DNA of 64,000 nucleotides from contig NZ_MBES01000052.1 of NCBI RefSeq assembly GCF_001954195.1, forward strand, positions 1-64,000, read 5' to 3'. Made by a program: the position numbers and the translations under genes. The first letter of the stretch is position 1. Every line of letters starts with the position of its first letter. Below the pieces are notes generated by a model. The model saw only the letters and a list, made by a program, of their open reading frames with translations, was not told the DNA's origin and searched no databases. This DNA comes from Mycobacterium sp. IS-1264. Lineage in GTDB: Bacteria; Actinomycetota; Actinomycetes; Mycobacteriales; Mycobacteriaceae. Shown piece by piece: positions 21,225 to 29,255 of the stretch.

Positions 21225-22945
21225 GCCGACGCGCGCTCAGTGGTATCGGGGCCGGCGGCAGGTTCCTGGGGAGGCTGCCCCTTGCGCAGCGTCGCCAGCA
21301 GCTCGCGGTAGGGGCCGACGAGGTAGACGGTGTCGCCGCCGCGAAGCCAGGCGTCGCGGCGCGGGTGGAGCGCGACGGGCGCGTCCTCGCGGGTGATCGC
21401 GATGACGCGGGTCTGGGTGGACAGCTCGAACATTTTCAGCCCGTCGAGTTCGCTGCCGGCCGCCACGTGCATGCCCCCGACCATGAACGAGCGCTGCCCG
21501 ACGGAAAACGTCCCCAGCACTTGCAGGCCCATGGCGGCGCCGATGAACCACGGCGCGGCCAGTTCGACGGTCGACCGCACGTTTTCGAATCCGAACCGCT
21601 GCGCCACCGCGTTCCCCAGCGCGCGGTCGTATACGCGTAGCACCAGCGGCACGTCGGTCCGGACGACGTCGGGCATCACCCTGGGCCCGAGCATCTCGCG
21701 CAGCACGATTCCGGTCTCGATGTTCACCATGTCGTCCTGGGTCAGCACCGCTACCGCCCGGGCACGCGCAACACCGGCCGATTCCAGCGTCTGACGCAGC
21801 GTCGCGTCACCGAATATCACCGGCACGTCGAGGTCTGCCGCCGTCGACAAGTAGCGGTTGTTCTCGTCGCGTTCGACGACCGCCACGTCGTACCCGGCGT
21901 TGGTCAAATCGCTGACGACGCGGATGCCGAACGAACCCAGCCCGACGACGATGACGTGATTGCGCAGGTGGCGGGCCCGGCGCCGACCGGCCGAATGAAC
22001 GAAACGCCGCGAGAGCAGCAGGTCGGCGATGAACGCGACAAGCAGTGCGGTGGTCGTGACGCCGGCGAACATCAGCATGATGCTGAACAGCCGCAGCCAG
22101 GTGGGCTGCGACAGGAAGCTGAAGTCGCCGTAACCCACCGTCGCCATCGTCTCGGTGCTGAAGTACAGAGCGTCGAGCCAGGACATTTTCGGATGCGGCT
22201 GATAGAACAGGCGCAACACGACTGTCGATCCGAGCAGCAGGGCGGCCGCCGCCAGCAGCGCTCGCGGGAACATCGGATTGAGGTCGTCCCGCACGCCGCG
22301 TATGGCATCGAGAGCTCGCCGCAGCCGGGGCCGGCGTGAGCGCCTCGCGGTGGAGCGGGGGATCTTGATGCCCCGGGTGGCCAGCTCGTCGGCGGTGCCG
22401 ATCATTGCGGTCCAATCGCCGGCGTGCACCGGCAGATCCCGGCCCGGGCACACCTCCACCTCGTCCGGGGCGGAGGTGTTCTCGCCGTGAATCACCGCCA
22501 CCGGCGCCAGGTCGCCGTAGATCTCGCGCAGCGTCGCGTTCCGCGGCGCCTCGGCGCCCGAGACCACGAATTTGATGCCAGCCGCCTCGAACGGGTGCGC
22601 GGTGTGCGCCAGACATGCCTCGACAACCGACGGCGCAGCGAGCTCCGCCACGTCCAGAATCGCGCCCGGCCGCTTGTCGGCAGTCAGAGCCGTGCGCAGG
22701 ACGTCGTTGGCCAGCCGCGCCACCACCCGTACATTGGGGTTGGCTTTCCTTGCCAGCAGGGCGATTTCGAGATTGGTCGCGTCATCGTCTCCGGCGCAGA
22801 CAACGGCGAGCGCGCGGGCCACCCCGGCGTCGGCGAGCTCGGCGGCAGTGGTGACTTTGACGATGTGCACGCCGGCGCTATTGAGCTCCTCGACGATCGT
22901 CGTGGCCAGCGCGTCGTCACCGCTGACGATGATGTGCCGACGCAT
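21221..22945 (-). CDS. potassium channel with RCK modules on both sides of the pore
   Basis: 574 residues from ATG 22945. Residues 1 to about 130 are a TrkA-N/RCK Rossmann fold with a degenerate nucleotide loop (VSGDDALATT), followed by a TrkA-C-like stretch. Then come one membrane helix (LLAAAALLLGSTVVL), a pore loop with the K+ filter TVGYGD, and a second helix (MLMFAGVTTTALLVAFIADL). After the pore a canonical RCK domain has an intact VVGLGSFGIRVV loop and a C-terminal RCK_C. One polypeptide thus carries two RCK-type modules around a two-helix pore. Ligand and direction of gating are unknown. Confidence 0.85.
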   Translation of the reverse strand: MRRHIIVSGDDALATTIVEELNSAGVHIVKVTTAAELADAGVARALAVVCAGDDDATNLEIALLARKANPNVRVVARLANDVLRTALTADKRPGAILDVAELAAPSVVEACLAHTAHPFEAAGIKFVVSGAEAPRNATLREIYGDLAPVAVIHGENTSAPDEVEVCPGRDLPVHAGDWTAMIGTADELATRGIKIPRSTARRSRRPRLRRALDAIRGVRDDLNPMFPRALLAAAALLLGSTVVLRLFYQPHPKMSWLDALYFSTETMATVGYGDFSFLSQPTWLRLFSIMLMFAGVTTTALLVAFIADLLLSRRFVHSAGRRRARHLRNHVIVVGLGSFGIRVVSDLTNAGYDVAVVERDENNRYLSTAADLDVPVIFGDATLRQTLESAGVARARAVAVLTQDDMVNIETGIVLREMLGPRVMPDVVRTDVPLVLRVYDRALGNAVAQRFGFENVRSTVELAAPWFIGAAMGLQVLGTFSVGQRSFMVGGMHVAAGSELDGLKMFELSTQTRVIAITREDAPVALHPRRDAWLRGGDTVYLVGPYRELLATLRKGQPPQEPAAGPDTTERASA

Positions 22946-23028
22946 GCTCACCCACGCTACCGTGCGGATTTGTCCCAGCAAAAGTGCCGCTTCGCACGAC
23001 ATCGTTGTGCCACAAGTAGAGTCGCAGC

Positions 23029-23499
23029 ATGCCCACAGCCCAGCGCGGGCGCAGCAGCATCGAGATCGTCGCGCCGCCCGATCTCGTGTACGACCTCGTC
23101 GCTGACGTCACCCGGATGGGCGAGTGGAGCCCCGAATGCTATCGCTGCGAATGGCTGGATGGGACAACTGCGGCGGCCCCGGGCGCGCGGTTTCGCGGGT
23201 ACAACCGGCGCGGTCCGCTGCGGTGGCAAAGGACGGCGGTGGTCGTTGTTGCCGACCGGGGCCGTGAATTCAGCTTCACCACGGTCAACGACGGCACTGG
23301 GCGTGAAGAAACGCGTTGGCTTTACACGATGGAGCCGTCCTCGTCCGGCACGTCGCTCACCGAGTCTTTTGAGTTCGTATGGTGTTCGGCGCCCACCCGA
23401 CTCGCAGAAGCGCTGTTGCCGCGGGGACGTCAGGTCAACCAGGGGATCGAGGAGACGTTGCGGCGCATCAAACGGGCCGCCGAAACACCCGCCTCATAG
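23029..23499 (+). CDS. SRPBCC (START-like) family protein
   Basis: A 156-residue polyketide cyclase/dehydrase-type SRPBCC protein. An N-terminal strand SSIEIVAPPDLVYDLVADV is followed by MGEWSPECYRCEW, a classic start for this hydrophobic-pocket fold. No catalytic residues can be assigned. It is divergent from the K+ channel gene. A tagagt hexamer about 7 bases before the ATG, with no ribosome site, suggests a leaderless transcript. It ends about 34 bases before the Nudix gene on the same strand. Confidence 0.75.
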   Translation: MPTAQRGRSSIEIVAPPDLVYDLVADVTRMGEWSPECYRCEWLDGTTAAAPGARFRGYNRRGPLRWQRTAVVVVADRGREFSFTTVNDGTGREETRWLYTMEPSSSGTSLTESFEFVWCSAPTRLAEALLPRGRQVNQGIEETLRRIKRAAETPAS

Positions 23500-23533
23500 A
23501 TGTCGGGAGTGCGTCGACCGTGATACTGGCGGC

Positions 23534-24070
23534 GTGCCTTTCATCGAACGCGTCGCGTCCCGCGAAATCTATCGGAACCAGTGGATGGTGCTTCGAGAGG
23601 ACGATATCCGCCGCGCCGACGGCAGCCCGGGCATCTTCGCGGTGGTGGACAAGCCGACCTATGCGCTCGTGCTGCCCTACGACGGCCAGCGTTTCCGCTT
23701 GGTCGAACAGTTCCGGTATCCCCTCGGCGCGCGGCGCTGGGAGTTTCCCCAGGGCACGGCCCCGGACCTGGCGGAAAGCGAGCCGTCCGAGCTGGCGGCG
23801 CGCGAGCTGCGCGAGGAAACCGGGCTACGTGCGGCATCGTTCGAGGCGCTCGGCCAGCTCGATGTGGCTCCGGGACTGAGCAGCCAACGGGGCTGGGTGT
23901 TCCTGGCGACCGGGATCTCCGAGGGCGAATCCCGCCGCGAGCACGAGGAGCAGGACATGCACAGCCAATGGTTCTCGCGCGACGACGTCGAGCGGATGAT
24001 CCGCTCGGGTGTGATCACGGACTCGCAGTCGATCGCGGCCTACGCCCTGTTCCTGCTACGGGAGCGATGA
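23534..24070 (+). CDS. Nudix hydrolase (ADP-ribose pyrophosphatase-like)
   Basis: 178 residues from GTG 23534 (MPFIERVASREIYRNQWM). The Nudix box is recognisable as the RELREETGL helix (about residues 95-103), preceded by WEFPQGTAPD. The stretch between the box glycine and REL is a few residues longer than the consensus. WEFPQG and the N-terminal strand layout match ADP-ribose/NDP-sugar pyrophosphatases. The frame is open far upstream, but that part overlaps the preceding gene and has no domain character. Confidence 0.8.
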   Translation: MPFIERVASREIYRNQWMVLREDDIRRADGSPGIFAVVDKPTYALVLPYDGQRFRLVEQFRYPLGARRWEFPQGTAPDLAESEPSELAARELREETGLRAASFEALGQLDVAPGLSSQRGWVFLATGISEGESRREHEEQDMHSQWFSRDDVERMIRSGVITDSQSIAAYALFLLRER

Positions 24071-24100
24071 GTTCTCGGTCTGGCATCGGTCAACACCGAT

Positions 24101-24631
24101 ATGACGATCACACAACGCAATCTCGACGGCTACGGGGCGCCGGCCATTCAGTGGGCTCGGGTCAAAGCCGTGCTCGACAGTCAGCTGACGCAGGCGCCGG
24201 AAACCGGCGGCCCGCAACGCCACACGGTGTGGCTCACCACGATCAATCCCGATGGCAGCCCGCATGTGATGCCGCTCGGGGTGCTTCCGTGGGAAGGCAG
24301 CTGGTACTTCACCTCCGGCCTGGCGACCAGGAAGTCGCGTAACTTGGCCCGCGATCCGCGATGCGTACTGTCCGTTGCCACCGATCCGTTCGATCTGGTT
24401 GTCGAAGGGCGCGCGCGGCGGGTCACCGACGCCGGTGAATTGGCGTCCGTCGCAGACGTTTTCGCGCGCGACGGGTGGCCTTGCCGGGTCGAGGGCGACG
24501 CACTGACGGCGGAGTTCAGCGCTCCCTCGGCCGGCCCCGCGCCGTGGCATCTCTATCGCGTCACGCCCGAGACGGTGTTCGCTCTCGGCACGTCGGAACC
24601 CTACGGCGCCACCAAGTTTCAGCTGGGCTAA
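24101..24631 (+). CDS. pyridoxamine 5'-phosphate oxidase-fold protein (FMN/F420-binding)
   Basis: A 176-residue split beta-barrel protein. HTVWLTTINPDGSPHVMPLG is the standard N-terminal strand pair of this superfamily. FTSGLATRKSRNLARDPRCVLS is the phosphate-binding region of the cofactor site. C-terminal YRVTPETVFALG closes the barrel. In mycobacteria such proteins often use F420. Substrate unknown. It lies 30 bases after the Nudix gene on the same strand, possibly co-transcribed. Confidence 0.78.
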   Translation: MTITQRNLDGYGAPAIQWARVKAVLDSQLTQAPETGGPQRHTVWLTTINPDGSPHVMPLGVLPWEGSWYFTSGLATRKSRNLARDPRCVLSVATDPFDLVVEGRARRVTDAGELASVADVFARDGWPCRVEGDALTAEFSAPSAGPAPWHLYRVTPETVFALGTSEPYGATKFQLG

Positions 24632-24641
24632 CTCGAAAAGA

Positions 24642-25208
24642 CTACGCGGACAAACCGGCCGCGGCGCAGATCTGCTGGCGCGCGGCGGCGCGGTCGGCAT
24701 CGGGAAATATGTAATGGCTCAACGCGGTTCGTGCGATAGCGCCGGCCAGAGCACGAGGGTCGACCGGCGTGAGGAAGGCACCCTCGCGGGCACAGCGCTG
24801 CAACACCGCCAACAGGCCTTCGGCGAGCATGGGTAGCGCCTGCGCCATCTGTTCGTGCGCGAAGCCCGGCTCGAGATCGAGCAGGCGCCCGGGTGGCTGG
24901 GCCTCGACGAAGGTCGCTACGACGTCGACCGCGGCTTCCAGTCGTGCGACCCCGACGACGCCCGACGTCGCTTCGTCCAATGCGGCGGTGAAGCGCCGGC
25001 GCTCGCGTTTTCCCAGCGCATCGATGAGCTCTTCCTTGGATACGAAGTAGCGGTAGATGGTCGGCCGGGACACCCCGGCCAGCGTCGCCACGTCGGACAG
25101 CGACAACTTGCGGGCGCCGGTCCGGAACGCGAGCCGCTGCGCCGCATCGAGGATTCGATCGGCGACCGACGCGGCAGGGCTTACAGCTTGCCGAGTTTGC
25201 GCAGCCAT
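24642..25208 (-). CDS. TetR-family regulator
   Basis: 188 residues. The N-terminal helix-turn-helix is clear (LSLSDVATLAGVSRPTIYRYFVSKEELIDAL, about residues 35-65), followed by an all-helical ligand domain. It overlaps the 3' end of the epimerase-like gene by 28 bases on the same strand, so it is probably co-transcribed with it and could control the divergent promoter region near 26200. The ligand is unknown. Confidence 0.85.
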   Translation of the reverse strand: MAAQTRQAVSPAASVADRILDAAQRLAFRTGARKLSLSDVATLAGVSRPTIYRYFVSKEELIDALGKRERRRFTAALDEATSGVVGVARLEAAVDVVATFVEAQPPGRLLDLEPGFAHEQMAQALPMLAEGLLAVLQRCAREGAFLTPVDPRALAGAIARTALSHYIFPDADRAAARQQICAAAGLSA

Positions 25209-26170
25209 GAGATCAGCCGTCGCAGGCCGTCGTCGAAGGACATGGGCTCATACCCGAGGCGTCGGGTGGTCAGATTGTCGGTCGCTCTGGGCCGTCGGTT
25301 GGTCTTTGCCGCGGCCTCCGCGATCGCCATCAAGGTTGGCCCGAATTCGGCGGTCAGCGCCGCGGGATCGGTGCGGTAGTCGAGATCCTCGACACGGTGG
25401 TCGATTCCGGCGATCTCGCACGCGCGATTGATGCCACCGGCCGTGCTGAACGTGTCGTCGGGCCGCCCGACCAACAGGTATCGCTCGCCGGCCATCCCCT
25501 TGTCCAGCGCGGCGATGGCACCCTTCGCGACATCCGCCCCGGCGACCCACGTCACCGGAAAAGCCAGATAGCGCTTGATCTTTCCGCGCATGCCCGCCAG
25601 CAGCACCCGGTTGAAGCTGGTGCGGTGCAGGGCGCGTTCCACGACCAGGCCGGGCCCGAAGATCGCGCCCGGATGACACGTCAGCACGTCGTCGCCCGCG
25701 GCGGCACGCCGGTGCGCCTCGAGAAAGGCAGCCAGCTTGGTGACGGTGTAGGGGTCGCCGGGCGGGTTCTTCAGAACGGGTGCCTCTTCGAAATCGACGC
25801 CGGTGCTCAGGTCGAGGAACGTTGCGGTGCTCAGGGCGACCACCCGGCGCATGCCGTGGGCTTTGGCCGCATCCAGGACGTTGGTCGTCCCAACGGTGTT
25901 GACCGCTTTGAAGTCCTCCAGGTCCTGACTCGCGCCGCCCAGCAGCGCGGCGCAGTGGATGGCCGCCTCGGCGCCCTTCGCCGCGTGCAGCACGTCGTCG
26001 GCATCCCTGATGTCGCCCTTGACCAGCTCGACGCCGACCCCGGCCAGCGCCGCGGCGTCGTCGGGATCGCGAACCAGCGCGCGGACGTGGTCGCCCCGCT
26101 CGATCAGTTGCTGACAGACGTTGCCGCCGGTCTGACCCGTCGCGCCGGTGACGAAGATGGTGCCGGCCAT
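25181..26170 (-). CDS. NAD(P)-dependent epimerase/dehydratase (extended SDR)
   Basis: 329 residues. The N-terminal nucleotide motif is FVTGATGQTGGNV (TGxxGxxG form), and Asp of VKGDIRDADD follows. The active-site YTVTK (YxxxK) is at about residues 137-141 with a Ser/Thr-rich strand VALSTATFL before it. The GD-FGPG region and the C-terminal half suit an NmrA/dihydroflavonol-4-reductase-like member. The specific substrate cannot be read. It is transcribed divergently from the SDR gene at 26254 and carries a TetR gene at its 3' end. Confidence 0.82.
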   Translation of the reverse strand: MAGTIFVTGATGQTGGNVCQQLIERGDHVRALVRDPDDAAALAGVGVELVKGDIRDADDVLHAAKGAEAAIHCAALLGGASQDLEDFKAVNTVGTTNVLDAAKAHGMRRVVALSTATFLDLSTGVDFEEAPVLKNPPGDPYTVTKLAAFLEAHRRAAAGDDVLTCHPGAIFGPGLVVERALHRTSFNRVLLAGMRGKIKRYLAFPVTWVAGADVAKGAIAALDKGMAGERYLLVGRPDDTFSTAGGINRACEIAGIDHRVEDLDYRTDPAALTAEFGPTLMAIAEAAAKTNRRPRATDNLTTRRLGYEPMSFDDGLRRLISWLRKLGKL

Positions 26171-26191
26171 CGCGGCCTCCCCGGTTGTTAC

Positions 26192-26245
26192 ATATCGAAC
26201 AGATTTGGTTTTGACTGTAAACCTTGAAGTGGGAATGTTCTATAT
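26192..26245. promoter_or_regulatory. divergent promoter region with wide inverted repeat
   Basis: The 83-base gap between divergent genes is unusually AT-rich for this genome. atatcgaaca (26192-26201) is mirrored by tgttctatat (26236-26245) with one mismatch and 34 bases between the arms. The right arm includes a tatatt-like -10 for the plus-strand SDR gene. Symmetric sites over both promoters suggest one regulator, plausibly the TetR protein encoded at 24642-25208. Confidence 0.45.
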
Positions 26246-26253
26246 TCATCTCC

Positions 26254-27066
26254 ATGACACTCGATCCCTCCAGCGTCCTCCTGACTGACCGCGTCGCGGT
26301 CGTCACCGGCGGAGGCGCCGGCATCGGCCGCGGTATCGCGGCCGGCCTGAAGGCCTTCGGCGCGCGGGTCGCGATCTGGGAACGCAACCCCGACTCGTGT
26401 GCGTCTGTGGCCGAGGAGATCGGCGCGCTGGGCCTGACCGTCGACGTCCGGGACAGCGCCGCGGTGGACGCCGCGCTGGCGCAGACGACGGCCGAACTCG
26501 GGACGGTGACGATCCTGGTCAACAACGCCGGCGGGGTTTTCTGGTCGGGGATCCTCGACACCAGCGAGAACGGTTGGGACGCGCTGTACAAGTCGAACCT
26601 GCGGCACGTCTACCTGTGCACGCAGCGGGTGGCGCGGATCCTCGTGGAGCAGACACTGCCGGGCAGCATCATCAGCGTCACCTCGATCGAGGGGGTGCGC
26701 GCCGCGCCCGGCTACGCGACCTACGCGGCGGCCAAGGCCGGTGTCATCAACTACACGAAGACCGCCGCGCTCGAGCTTGCGCCGCACGGCATTCGGGTCA
26801 ACGCGCTGGCGCCCGACATCACGCTGACCGAGGGCATCAGGCAGATCGCGCCGCCGGGCTCCGAGCAGCGATTCGGCCTCACCGTCCCGATGGGGCGGGC
26901 GGGTCATGTCGATGAAATGGCCGGCGCGGCAGTCTTTCTCGCGTCCGACATGTCCAGCTACATCACCGGTCAGACGATTCATGTCGACGGCGGCACCCAT
27001 GCCGCCAGCGGCTGGTATCACCACCCGGAGACCGGCGCGTACGCGCTGGGTCCGACGAGCGGTTAG
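26254..27066 (+). CDS. short-chain dehydrogenase/reductase
   Basis: A 270-residue classical SDR. Cofactor motif VVTGGGAGIGRGIA (about residues 17-30), NNAGG at about 91-95, catalytic Ser in ISVTSIEG, and YATYAAAKAG with Tyr/Lys of the YxxxK motif. C-terminal TGQTIHVDGGTHAASGW is typical. ATG 26254 is used; a TTG upstream would add ten residues. There is no obvious ribosome site and an AT-rich -10 sits a few bases upstream, so a short or absent leader is likely. Its 3' end overlaps the convergent SDR by 4 bases. Confidence 0.85.
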   Translation: MTLDPSSVLLTDRVAVVTGGGAGIGRGIAAGLKAFGARVAIWERNPDSCASVAEEIGALGLTVDVRDSAAVDAALAQTTAELGTVTILVNNAGGVFWSGILDTSENGWDALYKSNLRHVYLCTQRVARILVEQTLPGSIISVTSIEGVRAAPGYATYAAAKAGVINYTKTAALELAPHGIRVNALAPDITLTEGIRQIAPPGSEQRFGLTVPMGRAGHVDEMAGAAVFLASDMSSYITGQTIHVDGGTHAASGWYHHPETGAYALGPTSG

Positions 27067-27851
27067 TCGCCGGTGTCGAGGCCGACATGAGCGGACATCC
27101 CGCCGTCGATCGCAATCATCTGCCCGGTGATGTAGCGCGACGCGTCCGAAGCCAGGAAGACGACGAGATCGGCGACGTCCTTCGGTTGCCCGAGGTACGG
27201 CGTCAGCGTGGCGCGGCCGAGGCGGTCGATGACGTCCTCGGACAGGTGCGCGCGAACGGCGTCGGTGAGGATCAATCCGGGCACGATCGTGTTGGCCCGC
27301 ACGCCGGCCTTTCCCTCGCTCGTCGCGACGTACATCGTCAGGGTGTGCACCCCAGCCTTCGAGACGCCGTAGGCCAGGCGGGTGCGGTCGCCTTTGAGTG
27401 CGGCCCCCGACGACATGTTGACGATGGATCCCCCTCCACCCCTTCGCATTTCGGGGACCGCGTGCTTGCACATCAGCAGCTGACTGCCGAGGTTGACCTG
27501 CACGGACCGCTGCCACACATCCAACGACATTTCGGTGACCGCGGTGTCCCGCGACAAGAAGTCGCTGGCTGTCAGGGCCGCGTTGTTGTGCAGCACGTCG
27601 ATGCGGCCGAACTCCGCCACGGTCGATTCCACCACTTCTCGCGCTGTCGCCTCCTGCGCGAGATCGCCGCCGAGCGCGATCGCGCGGGCCCCCGTTCGCC
27701 GAATCTCCTCGGCGACCCCGGCGGCCTTCGCCTCGTCGACGTCGACCACGGCGACGGCGGCGCCCTGGCGGGCCAATTCGTGCGCCGTTGCCGCACCGAT
27801 TCCGCCCGCACCCCCGGTGACTATCGCGACCTTTTCGGCAAGTCTGGACAT
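27063..27851 (-). CDS. short-chain dehydrogenase/reductase
   Basis: A 262-residue classical SDR. It has IVTGGAGGIGAATA (residues about 10-23), NNAA (about 90-93), IVNMSSGAALKG with the catalytic Ser, and YGVSK (YxxxK), ending in TGQMIAIDGGMSAH. It is convergent with the SDR at 26254 and about 57 bases from the divergent CMD gene. The two SDRs are clearly different members rather than a recent duplication. Substrate unknown. Confidence 0.85.
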   Translation of the reverse strand: MSRLAEKVAIVTGGAGGIGAATAHELARQGAAVAVVDVDEAKAAGVAEEIRRTGARAIALGGDLAQEATAREVVESTVAEFGRIDVLHNNAALTASDFLSRDTAVTEMSLDVWQRSVQVNLGSQLLMCKHAVPEMRRGGGGSIVNMSSGAALKGDRTRLAYGVSKAGVHTLTMYVATSEGKAGVRANTIVPGLILTDAVRAHLSEDVIDRLGRATLTPYLGQPKDVADLVVFLASDASRYITGQMIAIDGGMSAHVGLDTGD

Positions 27852-27908
27852 CGAGTTCTCCCAATCATCGGGGCTTTTCGGCCCCGCACAAGAAAGTTAG
27901 CCTGATTT

Positions 27909-28475
27909 ATGCCGCGTATTGCGCCAATCCCAATGGAAGAGCTGAGCTCGCGCTCCCGCGAAATCGTGGAGGCCGGCGTTGCCGCCGGGCTCTACGCGAC
28001 TCCGGTGCCCCTGCAGATATTCGCGTATCGCAGCGCACAACTCGAACAGGTCGACATGGCCCGACACCACCTGGGTGCGGGCAGCCTGCTCGGCGGCCGC
28101 ATCCTGGAGTTGCTGCGCATCCGCAGCGCCCAACTCGGCGAATGCGAACCCTGTAGCCAATCGCGCAAGCATGACTCGATCACCGACGAGGATGTGGCAT
28201 GCCTGCTCGCGCCGGGCCACGGCTCGCTGACCCCCCAGGAGCAGATGGCCATCGAGTTCCTCGACCTGCTTTCCGCCGACCACCACGCCATGGACGACGA
28301 GTTCTACAAGCGTCTCGGGGAGCATTTCACCGCCGCGCAGATCATCGAGTTGGGGTTCACCTGCGCCGGCGTGATGGGCGTGCACCGGTTCATCCACACC
28401 CTCGACGTCTACGGCGATTCACCGCCCGTCATCGGCTACGACCGGGATCAGATCGACAGCACGAAGCCGGAGTGA
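27909..28475 (+). CDS. carboxymuconolactone decarboxylase / AhpD-like protein
   Basis: 188 residues of the CMD/AhpD helical fold. The motif LGECEPCSQSRKH at about residues 77-89 contains the CxxC and following His of alkylhydroperoxidase-type members. This suggests a thiol redox function rather than lactone decarboxylation. It is divergent from the adjacent SDR. Its place beside two SDRs, an epimerase and a TetR gene suggests a small catabolic or detoxification unit, which is inference. Confidence 0.8.
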   Translation: MPRIAPIPMEELSSRSREIVEAGVAAGLYATPVPLQIFAYRSAQLEQVDMARHHLGAGSLLGGRILELLRIRSAQLGECEPCSQSRKHDSITDEDVACLLAPGHGSLTPQEQMAIEFLDLLSADHHAMDDEFYKRLGEHFTAAQIIELGFTCAGVMGVHRFIHTLDVYGDSPPVIGYDRDQIDSTKPE

Positions 28476-28563
28476 CGGAGCTCGGAACCGTTCGGCGACA
28501 TAGAGTTTCAGCTGTGTCCGTGCCGATATCCCGCTGTGTCGTCGACCCAGCACCATGTAGGCG

Positions 28564-29076
28564 ATGCGGTCGAGGGTGGTGCGACGGATTGCGGTGTTCG
28601 GCGGTATCACGCTGGCGATCCTCGGCACCACAGTCGTGGCGGCCCACGCGGCGATGCCGGCATGGAACGGCAAATATTCGCTGGTGAGATACGCGGTCAA
28701 CAAGACGGGCACGAGCGCTGCCGCCGGCCAGGCCGAACCAACATTCAGTGCCGACTACGTCTTCGTGACGTCGTGCGCGTCGGGCACCTGCGTCGCCACC
28801 GCCACCGATGGGCCCGTGCCGAAGAACCCAACGTTGCCGCAGCCGTCGCATTACACCTGGGACGGGACTCGATGGGTTGAGCACTTCGACTTCCAATGGG
28901 ACTGCTACATGGGGGACGGGATCCCGAAAGTCTGGTCACCAGCGAAGTCGTGGGCGTTCTACGCGCCCCAACCCGACGGTTCGCTGCGTGGCACCTGGCA
29001 CACCGACATCGCGGGCGGGCCGTGCGGCGGAAGCGTCGAAATGCCGGTGGCGGCGTTTGCCGCGCGGCCCGGATGA
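28564..29076 (+). CDS. secreted protein, WNG/DFQWDC family (copy 1)
   Basis: 170 residues with a basic N-terminus, a hydrophobic core (AVFGGITLAILGTTVVA) and likely signal cleavage after AHA near residue 29. The mature protein begins AMPAWNGKYSL. Conserved with the protein at 33385: WNG at the start, SCASGTCVAT, PKNPTLPQP, TWDG, FQWDC, YAPQPDGSL and GPCGG. Its cysteines are likely disulfide-bonded. I recognise it as a mycobacterial secreted family of unknown function. It opens a run of genes for exported proteins. Confidence 0.72.
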   Translation: MRSRVVRRIAVFGGITLAILGTTVVAAHAAMPAWNGKYSLVRYAVNKTGTSAAAGQAEPTFSADYVFVTSCASGTCVATATDGPVPKNPTLPQPSHYTWDGTRWVEHFDFQWDCYMGDGIPKVWSPAKSWAFYAPQPDGSLRGTWHTDIAGGPCGGSVEMPVAAFAARPG

Positions 29077-29255
29077 GGTCCGCCGTCCGTATACACCGGC
29101 CTGCGCCCGCAAACCCGCTGCAGCCGGTTGCGACACGGTCACGGATGCATACCCATTCGCAGCGCACTGGTCACAAAAGCCCCAGTAGTCACTATCGTCA
29201 CATAGGCCAGCCGCAGACGTCAATGCGACGTCTCGCCCCCCGAAAGGTGTGACCT

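Noticed and set aside
22424..23533. Long N-terminal extension of the Nudix frame
   Set aside because: It overlaps the channel and SRPBCC genes and lacks any domain; GTG 23534 gives a normal Nudix protein.
26188..27864. 558-codon frame across the two SDR genes
   Set aside because: Arg/Gly-rich shadow frame; both SDRs have complete motifs in other frames.
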